Below are positions 17,189 to 26,391 of a stretch of 52,122 bases of DNA, in pieces; position 1 is the stretch's first letter; each line of letters starts with the position of its first letter. Under the pieces are notes generated by a model. The model saw only the letters and a list, made by a program, of their open reading frames with translations, was not told the DNA's origin and ran no database searches. Made by a program: the position numbers and the translations under genes. This stretch comes from Lachnospiraceae bacterium (lineage in GTDB: Bacteria; Bacillota; Clostridia; Lachnospirales; Lachnospiraceae): NCBI GenBank assembly GCA_024696615.1, contig JAILGS010000101.1, forward strand, positions 1-52,122, read 5' to 3'.

Positions 17189-18562
17189 ATGAATATCGAA
17201 TATATGGGTCTTTCAGAAATCAACGGACCCTTAATCGCCATCGAAGGCATCCGTGGTGCCTCCTATGATGAAATTGTAGAAATTACCGTGAATCAAAAAG
17301 AACGAAAACTGGGTAAGATTGTGGAAATCTACGAGGATCGCGCAGTCATTCAGGTATTTCAAAATACGGATAACATGTCCTTAACCAATTGCCGCACCCG
17401 TCTTACAGGACATCCCATGGAGCTTGCTCTATCCGATGCCCTCTTAGGCCGAACCTTTAACGGTGTGGGCGAACCCTTGGATGGACAGGGAGCCATCATT
17501 GCCGAAAAACGTGCCGATGTGAATGGAAAGCCCTTAAATCCCGTATCCAGAGAATATCCAAGAAACTATATTCGTACGGGAATATCCGCAATTGATGGCT
17601 TAACCACCCTGATTCGTGGTCAGAAACTTCCCATCTTTTCCGGCAATGGTCTGCCTCATGACCAGTTAGCAGCTCAGATTGTACGTCAGGCCTCCCTCGG
17701 AGAGGATTCCAAGGAAGAGTTTGCCATCGTCTTTGCCGCCATGGGATTAAAGTACGATGTGGCAGAATATTTTAAGAAAACCTTCGAAGAAAGTGGTGTT
17801 TCCTCCCATGTGTGCATGTTCCTAAATCTTGCCAATGATCCGGTGGTGGAACGACTCATCACTCCGAAAGTAGCTCTTACGGCAGCAGAATACTTGGCTT
17901 TTGAAAAGGGAAAACATATTCTGGTAATCCTTACGGATATGACCTCCTTTGCCGAGGCCATGCGTGAAGTATCCTCCTCCCGAGGAGAAATTCCATCCCG
18001 AAAAGGATATCCTGGTTACCTTTATTCCGAACTTTCCACCATCTATGAAAGAGCGGGAATTGTTCAAGGTTCCACCGGTTCCGTAACACAGATTCCAATT
18101 CTCACCATGCCAAATGATGATATTACCCATCCGATTCCGGATTTAACCGGATATATTACGGAAGGACAGATTGTCCTGGATCGTACCTTGAATGGTAAGG
18201 GAATTTATCCACCGATCAATGTTCTGCCATCCCTTTCAAGACTTATGAAGGATGGTATTGGTAAGGGATATACCAGGGAAGACCATCAGGATCTTGCCAA
18301 CCAGCTCTTCTCCTCCTATGCCAAGGTGGGGGATGCCAGAGCACTTGCCTCCGTTATTGGTGAGGATGAATTATCCCCATTGGATCAAAAATATCTGGAA
18401 TTTGGCCGTGCCTTCGAGAGCCGGTTCGTGGGACAGAGTTTTACCGAGAACCGTACCATCGAAGATACCTTAAACCTTGGTTGGGAACTATTAAAGATTA
18501 TTCCTCGTTCCGAGCTCGATCGTGTGAATACCAAAATCCTGGATCAATACTATCCAGTATAA
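17189..18562 (+). CDS. ntpB: V/A-type ATPase regulatory subunit B
   Basis: Non-catalytic nucleotide-binding partner of subunit A, 457 aa. Motifs are [13 protein letters not shown] near residue 92, [20 protein letters not shown] near 128, [13 protein letters not shown] in place of a P-loop, [19 protein letters not shown] near 253 and [20 protein letters not shown] near 288. Lack of a Walker A lysine is normal for this subunit. AAGGAGG precedes ATG 17189. It is 75 bp ahead of subunit D, the largest gap in the operon. Confidence 0.97.
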   Translation: MNIEYMGLSEINGPLIAIEGIRGASYDEIVEITVNQKERKLGKIVEIYEDRAVIQVFQNTDNMSLTNCRTRLTGHPMELALSDALLGRTFNGVGEPLDGQGAIIAEKRADVNGKPLNPVSREYPRNYIRTGISAIDGLTTLIRGQKLPIFSGNGLPHDQLAAQIVRQASLGEDSKEEFAIVFAAMGLKYDVAEYFKKTFEESGVSSHVCMFLNLANDPVVERLITPKVALTAAEYLAFEKGKHILVILTDMTSFAEAMREVSSSRGEIPSRKGYPGYLYSELSTIYERAGIVQGSTGSVTQIPILTMPNDDITHPIPDLTGYITEGQIVLDRTLNGKGIYPPINVLPSLSRLMKDGIGKGYTREDHQDLANQLFSSYAKVGDARALASVIGEDELSPLDQKYLEFGRAFESRFVGQSFTENRTIEDTLNLGWELLKIIPRSELDRVNTKILDQYYPV

Positions 18563-18637
18563 TTTTCCTTTTTCTAACACTGTATTTATGGTACAATAAA
18601 TTTTGTATGGGCATTGCCCCTGAAAGTGAGTGATTCG

Positions 18638-19267
18638 ATGGATCCTAATACCTTTCCTACCAAAGGTAATCTGATTCTTGCTAAAAACTCCTTAGCCCTT
18701 GCGATGCAAGGGTATGAACTCATGGATAAGAAGCGTAATATTCTTATTCGAGAGCTGATGGAATTAATTGACGAAGCCTCCTCCCTACAGCAGGAGATTC
18801 ATGACACCTTCGCCAAAGCATATGCATCCCTTCAGATTGCCAATATTAACAACGGAATCAGTACCGTCATGGAGATTGCTGCCACCACACCCTTGGAGGA
18901 TAGCATTCGTATAAAGACACGTAGTATTATGGGTACCGAAATTCCCCTGGTAGAATACACACCATCCAATACCATTCAATATTCCCTGCAGGATACCAAG
19001 GCTTCCTTAGATCTTGCAACCCAGAATTTTGAAAAAGTAAAAGCTTTAACCATACGCCTCTCTCAGGTAGAGAATTCTGCCTATCGATTGGCTACCAATA
19101 TTAAAAAAACTCAAAAACGTGCCAATGCCTTAAAGAATATCACGATTCCATCCCTTACCAATCTGGTGAAGGATATAACCGTGGCTTTGGAGGAGAAGGA
19201 ACGTGAAGAATTCACCCGTTTAAAGGTGATCAAGAGAAATAATCTCAAAAAGAAAGAAAAGAAATAA
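18638..19267 (+). CDS. ntpD: V/A-type ATPase subunit D
   Basis: Central rotor shaft, 209 aa, with long N- and C-terminal antiparallel helices around a short central segment. The N-terminal FPTKGNLILAKNSLALAMQG and the C-terminal RRANALKN-like segment (KRANALKNITIPSL) are typical. ATG 18638 is chosen because GTGAGTG lies upstream; an in-frame TTG at 18614 is less likely. The last base of the stop is the first base of the next gene's ATG, so the carboxypeptidase gene is coupled to the ATPase operon. Confidence 0.93.
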   Translation: MDPNTFPTKGNLILAKNSLALAMQGYELMDKKRNILIRELMELIDEASSLQQEIHDTFAKAYASLQIANINNGISTVMEIAATTPLEDSIRIKTRSIMGTEIPLVEYTPSNTIQYSLQDTKASLDLATQNFEKVKALTIRLSQVENSAYRLATNIKKTQKRANALKNITIPSLTNLVKDITVALEEKEREEFTRLKVIKRNNLKKKEKK

Positions 19268-20835
19268 TGAAAAAAAAGTTACTATCCCTTGTTTTAGCAT
19301 GTGAACTGGTTCTTTGCATGCCTTTTGCGCAAGCAAGTGATGTTCTTGCATCCAATAAAAAGACGACACAGACCACGGAAACATCTGAAACTAAGACTTC
19401 AACGCAAGAAAAAACGAATACTACCCAAAGCAGTGATGACTCTTCCAAAGAGAATACGGAAAATGCTACGGATGCTGATGGAAAGCCGATTTCAGAAGAA
19501 CCAACCATTGATACGACCACTCTGAATGAGAATTCCATTACCATCGCTGAATGGCCGGAAGCTCCCGGTATTCACGCAGGCTCCGCCATCCTCATGGATG
19601 CAGATACAGGAACCATCCTCTATGACAAGAACAGTCATCAGATGGGTTATCCTGCTTCCATTACGAAATTAATGACCGGTCTTCTTACCGTGGAGAACTG
19701 CTCCCTTTCTGAGCAGATTACCTTCTCCTATGATGCGGCCCATTCTGTTACCTGGGAAGATGCCCAGATGCCAATTGAAGAAGGGGAAACCTACACCATC
19801 GAAGAAGCGCTCTATGCTCTGCTTCTCCACTCTGCCAATGATGTGGCATATGGACTTGGCGAACATGTGGGCGGGGATATTGCTACATTTGCAACCATGA
19901 TGAATAATCGGGCGGCAGAACTTGGAGCCACGGATACGCATTTTGCCAATGCCAGTGGTTTAAGTGATCCGGACCATTACACCACCTGTTATGATATTGC
20001 CATGATTTCCAAGGCAATTATGGCTAACTCCACCATGATCAATATCATGAAGACGACCCAGTATGAAATCTCTGCTTCCAATAAGTATGAGAAGACTCGT
20101 ATTGTGAACCAGCGTCATGAGATGTTAAAGCCTTCCAGCGAATATTATTATGAATATGCGGTGGGTGGTAAGACCGGTTTTACCGACGAATCCCAATATA
20201 CCCTGTGTACTTATGCTACCAAGGGGGATATGAATTTGATTTGTGTGGTATTCCTCTGTGAAGAGCCGGAATACCGCTATATGGATACGATTAATCTTTT
20301 TAATTATGGATTTGATAATTTTGAGAAGCTTACTTTAACCAGTACGGATACGTCCTCCTTATTAAAGGGCACGGACTACTACGCTTCCACGGTATTTAAT
20401 CATGGAGGAAGCTTAAACTTCTCTTTAGCCTCTTCGGCAGTTACAGTTCCTAAGGGCGTAAATGCGGATCAGATTAGCATGCATATTACCAAGGCTTCTA
20501 CGGATGATGATGCCTACGCATACATTGATTTCTCCTATGCGGGAGTGAATGTGGGTAATTCTGAGATGTATGTTACTGCCACTAAGCAGGTTTCTTCCTT
20601 AACGAAGCCTACCAATCTTCCATATCTGCCAGAAGCAGAGGAAGAGCCACTTGAGATCAAGGAATTTATCATCGTTAATGTGTACCAGGTAACTTATGTT
20701 GCTCTGTTCACACTCTTCCTTCTGATCATGGTAAGTGGTGTATTATTTATGAAGTTCTCTGCCTACGGCAAAGAAGTCACCAAAACCAGACGACGCAGAA
20801 ATGCATATAAAAAGAATCGGAAAAGATTCCGATAG
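19267..20835 (+). CDS. D-alanyl-D-alanine carboxypeptidase (S11 family, DacA/DacF-like)
   Basis: Membrane-anchored penicillin-binding protein, 522 aa, that trims the terminal D-Ala from peptidoglycan stem peptides. A signal peptide covers about residues 1-24, then a Thr/Ser/Glu-rich linker (30-90). Catalytic motifs are SITK 131-134 (nucleophile Ser131, Lys134), SAN 189-191 and KTG 302-304. Unlike classic PBP5 with an amphipathic tail, the C-terminus has a true transmembrane helix (TYVALFTLFLLIMVSGVLF) followed by a very basic tail of Lys and Arg. The ATG overlaps the ntpD stop, linking cell-wall remodelling to the ATPase transcript. Confidence 0.92.
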   Translation: MKKKLLSLVLACELVLCMPFAQASDVLASNKKTTQTTETSETKTSTQEKTNTTQSSDDSSKENTENATDADGKPISEEPTIDTTTLNENSITIAEWPEAPGIHAGSAILMDADTGTILYDKNSHQMGYPASITKLMTGLLTVENCSLSEQITFSYDAAHSVTWEDAQMPIEEGETYTIEEALYALLLHSANDVAYGLGEHVGGDIATFATMMNNRAAELGATDTHFANASGLSDPDHYTTCYDIAMISKAIMANSTMINIMKTTQYEISASNKYEKTRIVNQRHEMLKPSSEYYYEYAVGGKTGFTDESQYTLCTYATKGDMNLICVVFLCEEPEYRYMDTINLFNYGFDNFEKLTLTSTDTSSLLKGTDYYASTVFNHGGSLNFSLASSAVTVPKGVNADQISMHITKASTDDDAYAYIDFSYAGVNVGNSEMYVTATKQVSSLTKPTNLPYLPEAEEEPLEIKEFIIVNVYQVTYVALFTLFLLIMVSGVLFMKFSAYGKEVTKTRRRRNAYKKNRKRFR

Positions 20836-20875
20836 TAAGTAATCCAATAGTTAACTTCACGAAAGGTAAGATATC

Positions 20876-21538
20876 ATGAAGCTTTCTGAAATTCCACCGA
20901 AATCCGAGATTGTATTAACAGTCAAGGATTCCAACACAACTTTAAATTTTAAAACACGTGTCCAGGAACCCATCTCCGGAGGCGGAATCTGGGTTGATCT
21001 AATTACCGATTCCCATGGAAGAAGTGTGAATTTTTCCGGCGTTCCTGTTTCTGTTTCCTATGTTCAGGCCAATCGTCGTCCCATTGTATGGCATAGTGCC
21101 GTGGTAAAACTCTTCCGGATTGGAAAGGCTACCAGACAGGCCATCAACTCCTCCGTAGAAGGGGTGGAGATGAATCGACGCCGGGTATATCGACAGAAGG
21201 TGAATCTTCCAGGAACTGTGAATTTTGGAACGGATTCTGAAGATGTAATGGTTCGTGATGTGGGATCCACAGGTTTTTCCTTTATCTGTACCAATCCAGC
21301 CAATCGCCATGGAACCAGTATTGTGGTGAACCTAACCTACACGGATTTGGATACCCGTATTTCTTTAGAAGGTCGGGTGGTTCGTGTACAGGATCTCCCT
21401 GGCAATCGTGTATGCTACGGCTGTAAGTACATCGGTCGTACGGATATCATTGTAAAATACATTAGTCGTAAGAAGAAACAGAATGCTGCCAATCAAGCTA
21501 AGGAACCGAATCAGAACGAATCGTCCACAGATTCATAA
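20876..21538 (+). CDS. PilZ domain protein (YcgR-like c-di-GMP effector)
   Basis: Cytoplasmic protein of 220 aa with a YcgR-type N-terminal domain (residues ~1-90) and a PilZ domain. The c-di-GMP-binding signature is complete: the RxxxR element around R102-R106 in NRRRVYRQ and DVGSTG (128-133) matching (D/N)xSxxG. A Lys/Asn/Gln-rich tail closes the protein. YcgR-like proteins act on flagellar rotation or on envelope functions; no motility gene is in this window, so the target is unknown. It follows the carboxypeptidase by 40 bp with GAAAGG upstream, and precedes the exonuclease by 11 bp. Confidence 0.87.
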   Translation: MKLSEIPPKSEIVLTVKDSNTTLNFKTRVQEPISGGGIWVDLITDSHGRSVNFSGVPVSVSYVQANRRPIVWHSAVVKLFRIGKATRQAINSSVEGVEMNRRRVYRQKVNLPGTVNFGTDSEDVMVRDVGSTGFSFICTNPANRHGTSIVVNLTYTDLDTRISLEGRVVRVQDLPGNRVCYGCKYIGRTDIIVKYISRKKKQNAANQAKEPNQNESSTDS

Positions 21539-21549
21539 GGAATATTACA

Positions 21550-22545
21550 ATGAATTATATTATTTTTGATCTGGAATGGAATCAGTCGCCTCGGGGAAAA
21601 GAACAATCCATCAGTGGGGTTCCTTTCGAAATCATTGAATTCGGTGCCATCCGTCTCAATGAAAAGCGCAAAGAAACGGGACGCTTTCATGCCTTCGTAA
21701 AACCAAAATTATATAAAGAATTACACTTTGTTACGAAACAGATTGTTCATGTAACCAGCAAAGAGTTAGAAGCGAAGGGACGCCCTTTTCCAGAGGTGAT
21801 GAAAGAATTTTTGGATTTCTGTGGAGAGGATTTTACGTTCTGTACCTGGGGTACTTCGGATCTTACCGAACTCCAGAAGAATATGAACTACTACAATATG
21901 AGTAACATCCATCCCCTGTTCCAAAAGCCCATCTATTACTATGATATTCAGAAATTATTCAGTATTCAGTTCGAGGATGGAAAGGAACGAAAAACCCTTC
22001 AGGCGGCCATTGAATTCTTCCCTTTAAAGGAGTCCATGGAATTCCATTCGGCCTTAAATGATGCCGCATATACGGCTGCAGTATTTAAAAAATTGCATTT
22101 TGAGAAGGTACATGCCTTCTATTCCATCGATACTTATCGGATTCCTGAAAAGGGTGAAGAAATCTATGCCAACTTCGGAACCTATGAGAAATATATTTCC
22201 CACGGATTTACCAATCGGGATACAATCCTTTCCGATCGCAATGTATCCGCAGTGGAGTGTTTCCTCTGTCCGACGCATCGACGACTTCGCAAGAAACTTC
22301 ACTGGTTTAGCTCCAATGGAAAGACTTATCACAGCGTGGGAATCTGCCCCGTACATGGCTTAATTAAAAGTAAGCTGCGAATTAAACAGACGGATGACGG
22401 CCTATATTATGTGATTAAAACCACCAAGCGCACCAATGAAGAGAAGTTAGCAGAACTTCGTGCCCGTCAAAAACATGTACAGGAAAAAAAGCGCCTCAAG
22501 CGTTTAAAAGAATCGAAAAACAGCAAAAACCCCGATGCTACCTAG
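21550..22545 (+). CDS. DEDDh-type 3'-5' exonuclease (KapD-like) with Cys-rich tail
   Basis: A 331-aa exonuclease. Exo I is FDLEW at residues 5-9, exo II falls in TWGTSDLTELQKN near 99, and exo III is HSALNDA near 168. These supply the two-metal DEDDh active site of the DnaQ superfamily, and KapD/ERI-1-like proteins are the closest kind. After residue 230 a CxxC pair (C237, C240) and CxxH (C266, H269) could bind zinc, followed by a basic tail rich in Lys/Arg, which suggests RNA or DNA contact. The substrate is not known. The stop codon sits inside the terminator hairpin. Confidence 0.82.
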   Translation: MNYIIFDLEWNQSPRGKEQSISGVPFEIIEFGAIRLNEKRKETGRFHAFVKPKLYKELHFVTKQIVHVTSKELEAKGRPFPEVMKEFLDFCGEDFTFCTWGTSDLTELQKNMNYYNMSNIHPLFQKPIYYYDIQKLFSIQFEDGKERKTLQAAIEFFPLKESMEFHSALNDAAYTAAVFKKLHFEKVHAFYSIDTYRIPEKGEEIYANFGTYEKYISHGFTNRDTILSDRNVSAVECFLCPTHRRLRKKLHWFSSNGKTYHSVGICPVHGLIKSKLRIKQTDDGLYYVIKTTKRTNEEKLAELRARQKHVQEKKRLKRLKESKNSKNPDAT

Positions 22546-22558
22546 CACCGGGGTTTTT
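22525..22558. terminator. bidirectional intrinsic terminator (exonuclease / adhE)
   Basis: AAAAACCCCG (22525-22534) pairs with CGGGGTTTTT (22549-22558) around a short irregular loop that contains the exonuclease stop codon. The flanking A-run and T-run allow termination from both directions. Confidence 0.88.
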
Positions 22559-22561
22559 CTT

Positions 22562-22607
22562 TCTATTTTCTCTTCTTCTTACGGTCTATTTTCTCTTCTT
22601 CTTACGG
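22562..22607. repeat. perfect 23-bp tandem duplication covering the adhE stop codon
   Basis: Units 22562-22584 and 22585-22607 are identical over all 23 bases. The adhE stop (22586-22588) lies in the right-hand copy, so the bases encoding the final Arg/Lys-rich residues and stop are repeated between adhE and the shared terminator. Confidence 0.9.
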
Positions 22608-25231
22608 TTGGATACGGCATCCTTTCTTCCATAGTAGCAGGTCAGATATAATTCCTTAATTTCTGCCATCAATGGATATCTTGGATTCGCACCCGTACAC
22701 TGATCATCGAAGGCCTGCTCCGTCATATTATCCAGGGTCTCTAAGAAATACTTCTCATCCACACCATATTCCTGAATGGAACCATGAATTCCAATATGAT
22801 CGATCAAATCCTCTAAGGACTGAATGAAGTTTTCGAATACTTCCTCATCATCCTTACCGGTAATACCGCAGAACTTCGCAATCTCCACATATTTTTCCTT
22901 GGCATGTGGATACTCATACTGAGGGAAGGTTCCCATTCTCGTTGGAACATCCACAGAGTTAAAGCGAATAATCGGAGTCAGTAACAGCGCGGTACAGGTT
23001 CCATGTGGCAAATGGTGGAACGCACCCAACTTATGCGCCATGGAGTGAACTAAACCAAGGAAGGCATTACCAAAGGCCATACCTGCCATACAAGATGCTT
23101 CCGCCATCTTCTCACGAGCTTCGGCATCCTTGGCACCAAGATCATATGCTCTAGGAAGGTAGTCAAATACCATCTTCGCAGCCTGTCTGGAGTAGCTTTC
23201 CGTAAATGGGGTTGCCATCACGGATACATAGGACTCTAAGGAATGGGTCATAACATCAATACCGGAGGCAGAAGTTAAGCCCTTAGGCTGGGTCATATGA
23301 AGATCCGCATCCACAATCGCCATATCTGGAAGCAGTTCATAATCTGCTAAAGGATACTTATGTCCCGTATCCTTATCACTGATTACTGCAAATGGAGTTG
23401 CTTCCGAACCAGTACCGGAAGACGTTGGAACTGCTACGAACATTGCCTTGTCTCCCATATGAGGGAAGGTGTAGATACGCTTACGAATATCCATAAAGCG
23501 CATAGCCATATCCTGGAAATCAGCCTCTGGATGCTCATAGAGTACCCACATGATCTTGGCTGCATCCATTGCGGAACCACCACCCAGGGCAATAATTACA
23601 TCCGGCTCAAACAGACGCATAGCCGCAGCACCTGCCATAGCACTCTTTAAGGTTGGATCCGGCTCCACATCATAGAAGGCGGTGAACTGAATTCCCATCT
23701 CTTCTAATCGATCCGTTACCGGTCTTGCATAACCATTCTTATATAAGAACTGATCCGTTACTAAGAAGGCCTTCTTCTTGCCCATGGTCTGTAATTCCTT
23801 CAAAGCAACTGGTAAACAACCTCTCTTGAAATAAACCTTCTCAGGAACCTTGAACCAAAGCATATTCTCTCTCCTCTCCGCAACATTCTTAATATTCAAT
23901 AAATGTTTTACCCCAACGTTCTCGGATACGGAATTACCGCCCCAGGAACCACAACCAAGGGTGAGGGAAGGAGTTAATGCAAAGTTGTAGATATCACCGA
24001 TACCACCCTGAGAAGCAGGGGTGTTGATCAGTACACGGCAGGTCTTCATGGTCTCATAGAAGAGTTCAATCTTTTCCTTCTGTGTCGCTGTATTAATATA
24101 TAGGGAAGATGTATGACCAAAGCCACCATCCGCAATTAACTGGGATGCTTTAGCGATGGCATCCTTAAAATCCTTCGCCTTATACATGGCAAGTACTGGG
24201 GATAATTTCTCATGTGCAAATTCTTCCGAAATATCCACACTGGTTACTTCACCGATCAGAACCTTCGTTGTCTCAGGTACTTCAAATCCTGCCAGTTTTG
24301 CAATCGTGGCAGCCTTCTGACCTACAATCTTAGCATTTAAGGAGCCATTAATAAGAATCGTTTCACGAAGCTTCTGTGTCTCCGTCTTATTGCAAATATG
24401 ACATCCTCTGGCGACAAATTCAGCCTTCACTGCATCATATAATTTCTCATGAACAATCACGGACTGCTCGGAAGCACAGATCATACCATTATCAAAGGTC
24501 TTAGAATGAATAATGGAATTCACTGCTAAAATCACATCCGCAGTCTCATCAATGACTGCAGGAGTATTTCCGGCACCTACACCAAGGGCAGGAGTTCCTG
24601 AAGAGTATGCGGATTTCACCATACCAGGTCCACCGGTAGCAAGAATAATATCCGCATCCCGCATCAATTCATTGGTCATATCCAGGGATGGTACATCAAT
24701 CCATCCAATGATTCCTTCCGGTGCACCGGCCTTCACTGCAGCATCTAAAATCACCTTCGCAGCAGCGATGGTGGATTTCTTCGCACGTGGATGGGGACTG
24801 ATAATAATACCATTTCTTGTCTTTAGGGCAACTAAGGTCTTAAAAATAGCAGTGGAAGTAGGATTCGTTGTAGGAATAACTGCAGCGATTAAACCGATTG
24901 GTTCTGCCACTTTCGTGATTCCAAAGGAATCATCATGTTCGATTACACCACAGGTCTTAGTATCTTTATACTTATTATAGATATATTCGGATGCGAAATG
25001 GTTCTTGGTTACCTTATCTTCTACCAGTCCCATTCCTGTCTCTTCTACAGCCATCTTCGCAAGAGGAACTCTTGCCTGATTCGCTGCAATTGCAGCAGCC
25101 TTGAAGATTTTATCCACCTGTTCCTGAGAATAGTTGGCAAATACTTCCTGTGCCTTCTTCACAGAGGCAATTCGTGCAAGTAATGCATCCATTCCATCAA
25201 CGATTTCCGGTTCTTTCGTACTTTTTGCCAT
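22586..25231 (-). CDS. adhE: bifunctional acetaldehyde-CoA / alcohol dehydrogenase
   Basis: An 881-aa fusion that reduces acetyl-CoA to acetaldehyde and then ethanol, regenerating NAD+ in fermentation; homologues form spirosomes. The N-terminal aldehyde dehydrogenase half has the active-site Cys in FDNGMICASEQSVI (near residue 245). The C-terminal iron-dependent alcohol dehydrogenase half carries GGGSAMDAAKIMW and the metal ligands in VMTHSLESYVS and MAHKLGAFHHLPHG. The start is ATG 25231 with GAAGGAGG upstream; a GTG at 25249 would include that site. A perfect-spaced promoter and a Rex-type operator lie directly upstream, pointing to NADH/NAD+ control. The extreme C-terminus is RKKKRK. Confidence 0.97.
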   Translation of the reverse strand: MAKSTKEPEIVDGMDALLARIASVKKAQEVFANYSQEQVDKIFKAAAIAANQARVPLAKMAVEETGMGLVEDKVTKNHFASEYIYNKYKDTKTCGVIEHDDSFGITKVAEPIGLIAAVIPTTNPTSTAIFKTLVALKTRNGIIISPHPRAKKSTIAAAKVILDAAVKAGAPEGIIGWIDVPSLDMTNELMRDADIILATGGPGMVKSAYSSGTPALGVGAGNTPAVIDETADVILAVNSIIHSKTFDNGMICASEQSVIVHEKLYDAVKAEFVARGCHICNKTETQKLRETILINGSLNAKIVGQKAATIAKLAGFEVPETTKVLIGEVTSVDISEEFAHEKLSPVLAMYKAKDFKDAIAKASQLIADGGFGHTSSLYINTATQKEKIELFYETMKTCRVLINTPASQGGIGDIYNFALTPSLTLGCGSWGGNSVSENVGVKHLLNIKNVAERRENMLWFKVPEKVYFKRGCLPVALKELQTMGKKKAFLVTDQFLYKNGYARPVTDRLEEMGIQFTAFYDVEPDPTLKSAMAGAAAMRLFEPDVIIALGGGSAMDAAKIMWVLYEHPEADFQDMAMRFMDIRKRIYTFPHMGDKAMFVAVPTSSGTGSEATPFAVISDKDTGHKYPLADYELLPDMAIVDADLHMTQPKGLTSASGIDVMTHSLESYVSVMATPFTESYSRQAAKMVFDYLPRAYDLGAKDAEAREKMAEASCMAGMAFGNAFLGLVHSMAHKLGAFHHLPHGTCTALLLTPIIRFNSVDVPTRMGTFPQYEYPHAKEKYVEIAKFCGITGKDDEEVFENFIQSLEDLIDHIGIHGSIQEYGVDEKYFLETLDNMTEQAFDDQCTGANPRYPLMAEIKELYLTCYYGRKDAVSNRKKKRK

Positions 25232-25262
25232 AGTTTCCTCCTTCACCACTGGGGTAAGTGTA

Positions 25263-25280
25263 TTGATAATGTTTTAACAA
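25263..25280 (-). promoter_or_regulatory. Rex operator upstream of adhE
   Basis: TTGATAATGTTTTAACAA matches the Rex consensus TTGTTAA-N4-TTAACAA at 13 of 14 specified bases. It sits just downstream of the adhE -10 box, where Rex bound at low NADH would block transcription. Confidence 0.8.
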
Positions 25281-25285
25281 TTTGT

Positions 25286-25314
25286 ATTCTATACTAGTGT
25301 CTTTGTATTGTCAA
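25286..25314 (-). promoter_or_regulatory. adhE promoter
   Basis: On the minus strand there is a perfect -35 TTGACA (25309-25314), a 17-bp spacer and a -10 TAGAAT (25286-25291). The Rex box begins 5 bp further downstream. Confidence 0.82.
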
Positions 25315-25351
25315 GTATTTAACAAAGATTTTTCCCCACATATATCCTCTC

Positions 25352-25380
25352 TTGACAGACCGTATTTCCATTGTTATAAC
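25352..25380 (+). promoter_or_regulatory. tRNA-Arg promoter
   Basis: TTGACA (25352-25357), a 17-bp spacer and TATAAC (25375-25380), 11 bp before the mature tRNA start. Confidence 0.82.
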
Positions 25381-25391
25381 TATATTTGCAT

Positions 25392-25463
25392 GCTTTCATA
25401 GTTAAATGGATATAACGGGCCCCTCCTAAGGGTCAGTTGCAGGTTCGATTCCTGCTGGAAGCA
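25392..25463 (+). tRNA. tRNA-Arg (anticodon CCT)
   Basis: A 72-nt cloverleaf. The acceptor GCTTTCA pairs with TGGAAGC (one G-T), and the T-arm is GCAGGTTCGATTCCTGC. The anticodon stem GGCCC/GGGTC closes the loop CTCCTAA, giving anticodon CCT (codon AGG). CCA is not encoded. Single-gene unit with its own promoter and terminator. Confidence 0.94.
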
Positions 25464-25465
25464 TT

Positions 25466-25506
25466 GAAAAAGCCGACTTTCTTACATATGGAAAGACGGC
25501 TTTTTC
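25466..25506. terminator. terminator of tRNA-Arg, shared with DUF3881 gene
   Basis: AAAAAGCCG-CTTTC (25467 on) pairs with GAAAG-CGGCTTTTT (to 25505). A-run and T-run flank the stem, so it can act on both strands; the convergent minus-strand gene ends 4 bp away. Confidence 0.88.
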
Positions 25507-25509
25507 TAT

Positions 25510-26391
25510 TTAATATGTAACATTTGCTAAAGCCCAGATCGTGCCCTTATAGCGACGACCCACCGCTGGTTCACCTACAAAATCCTTCGTATTCACGGCA
25601 ACATCGATCAATACGTCATTGCACAGAAGGGACATAATGCAGATGGTCTCCTTGGTAATTTCATTCTCTTCATAGGTATAATCGAGAATTTCCCCAATCA
25701 CCGCATACTGATCACACTCCACCCCATAAGGCATGAAGGTAGTGTCAATGATGGAATAAATATCCTCTTGATGCACTCTGCGACTCATCTTCGCATATAC
25801 ATCCAAATCCTCCAGGGTCAAATTCTCCAAGGCCTCTTCATCCCCGCTTTTTGCTGCAGTAACCATGCTATCCCGATAATTGGAATCTTTCTGAGTCTGT
25901 AACACCGCCTGAGGATCCTTATATACTGGCAATAAAATCATACCACCCAAAGAAAGTCCTGCAATACGCAATCCACTTCCATTGGGATTTCGCATTGGAT
26001 TCTGCACAAAACGATAATGGTCCATCACATTCTGCAGATAAAAGATCATATTCACGCCGGGCTTCACATCATCGCTCACCACAGCATAGGACTGATTGCC
26101 AGAATGTCGCTGCACACTAAAATCATTCACATGGATATAGTTTTCCGAACGGAGAAATGGGAATTCATAGGATAATTGGAACTTTCCCGTGCGAGAAAGG
26201 GTTCCCATAAACGTAATTCCCAAATGTTCAGATACATAGCAGGTAATTTCTGCATAGCGCTCCTCTGCTACATCCACCGATTCCACCAAGTCCATCTCCA
26301 TGGCCTTGCGGAGCATGGATCTGGTTAATTTATTCATCTGCTCCTCTGTCTTTATATCTGAAAAACCAATCGTTCGTAAGTACAAATGCAT
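25510..26391 (-). CDS. DUF3881 family protein, function unknown
   Basis: A 293-aa soluble protein that I recognise as the DUF3881 family, found in Lachnospiraceae and relatives. It has no signal peptide or membrane helix. The N-terminal MHLYLRTIGFSD and the C-terminal RRYKGTIWALANVTY appear family-typical. An acidic segment (SGDEEALENLTLEDLDVYAKM) lies near residue 198. ATG 26391 has a strong GGAGGTGG just upstream; an in-frame ATG at 26406 would include it. It lies downstream of serS on the same strand (about 85 bp) and could be co-transcribed. No reaction can be inferred. Confidence 0.75.
   Translation of the reverse strand: MHLYLRTIGFSDIKTEEQMNKLTRSMLRKAMEMDLVESVDVAEERYAEITCYVSEHLGITFMGTLSRTGKFQLSYEFPFLRSENYIHVNDFSVQRHSGNQSYAVVSDDVKPGVNMIFYLQNVMDHYRFVQNPMRNPNGSGLRIAGLSLGGMILLPVYKDPQAVLQTQKDSNYRDSMVTAAKSGDEEALENLTLEDLDVYAKMSRRVHQEDIYSIIDTTFMPYGVECDQYAVIGEILDYTYEENEITKETICIMSLLCNDVLIDVAVNTKDFVGEPAVGRRYKGTIWALANVTY

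Noticed and set aside
25392-25463. tRNA-Arg as an integration site of a mobile element
   Set aside because: No integrase gene, no duplicated tRNA 3' end, and ordinary core genes on both sides.
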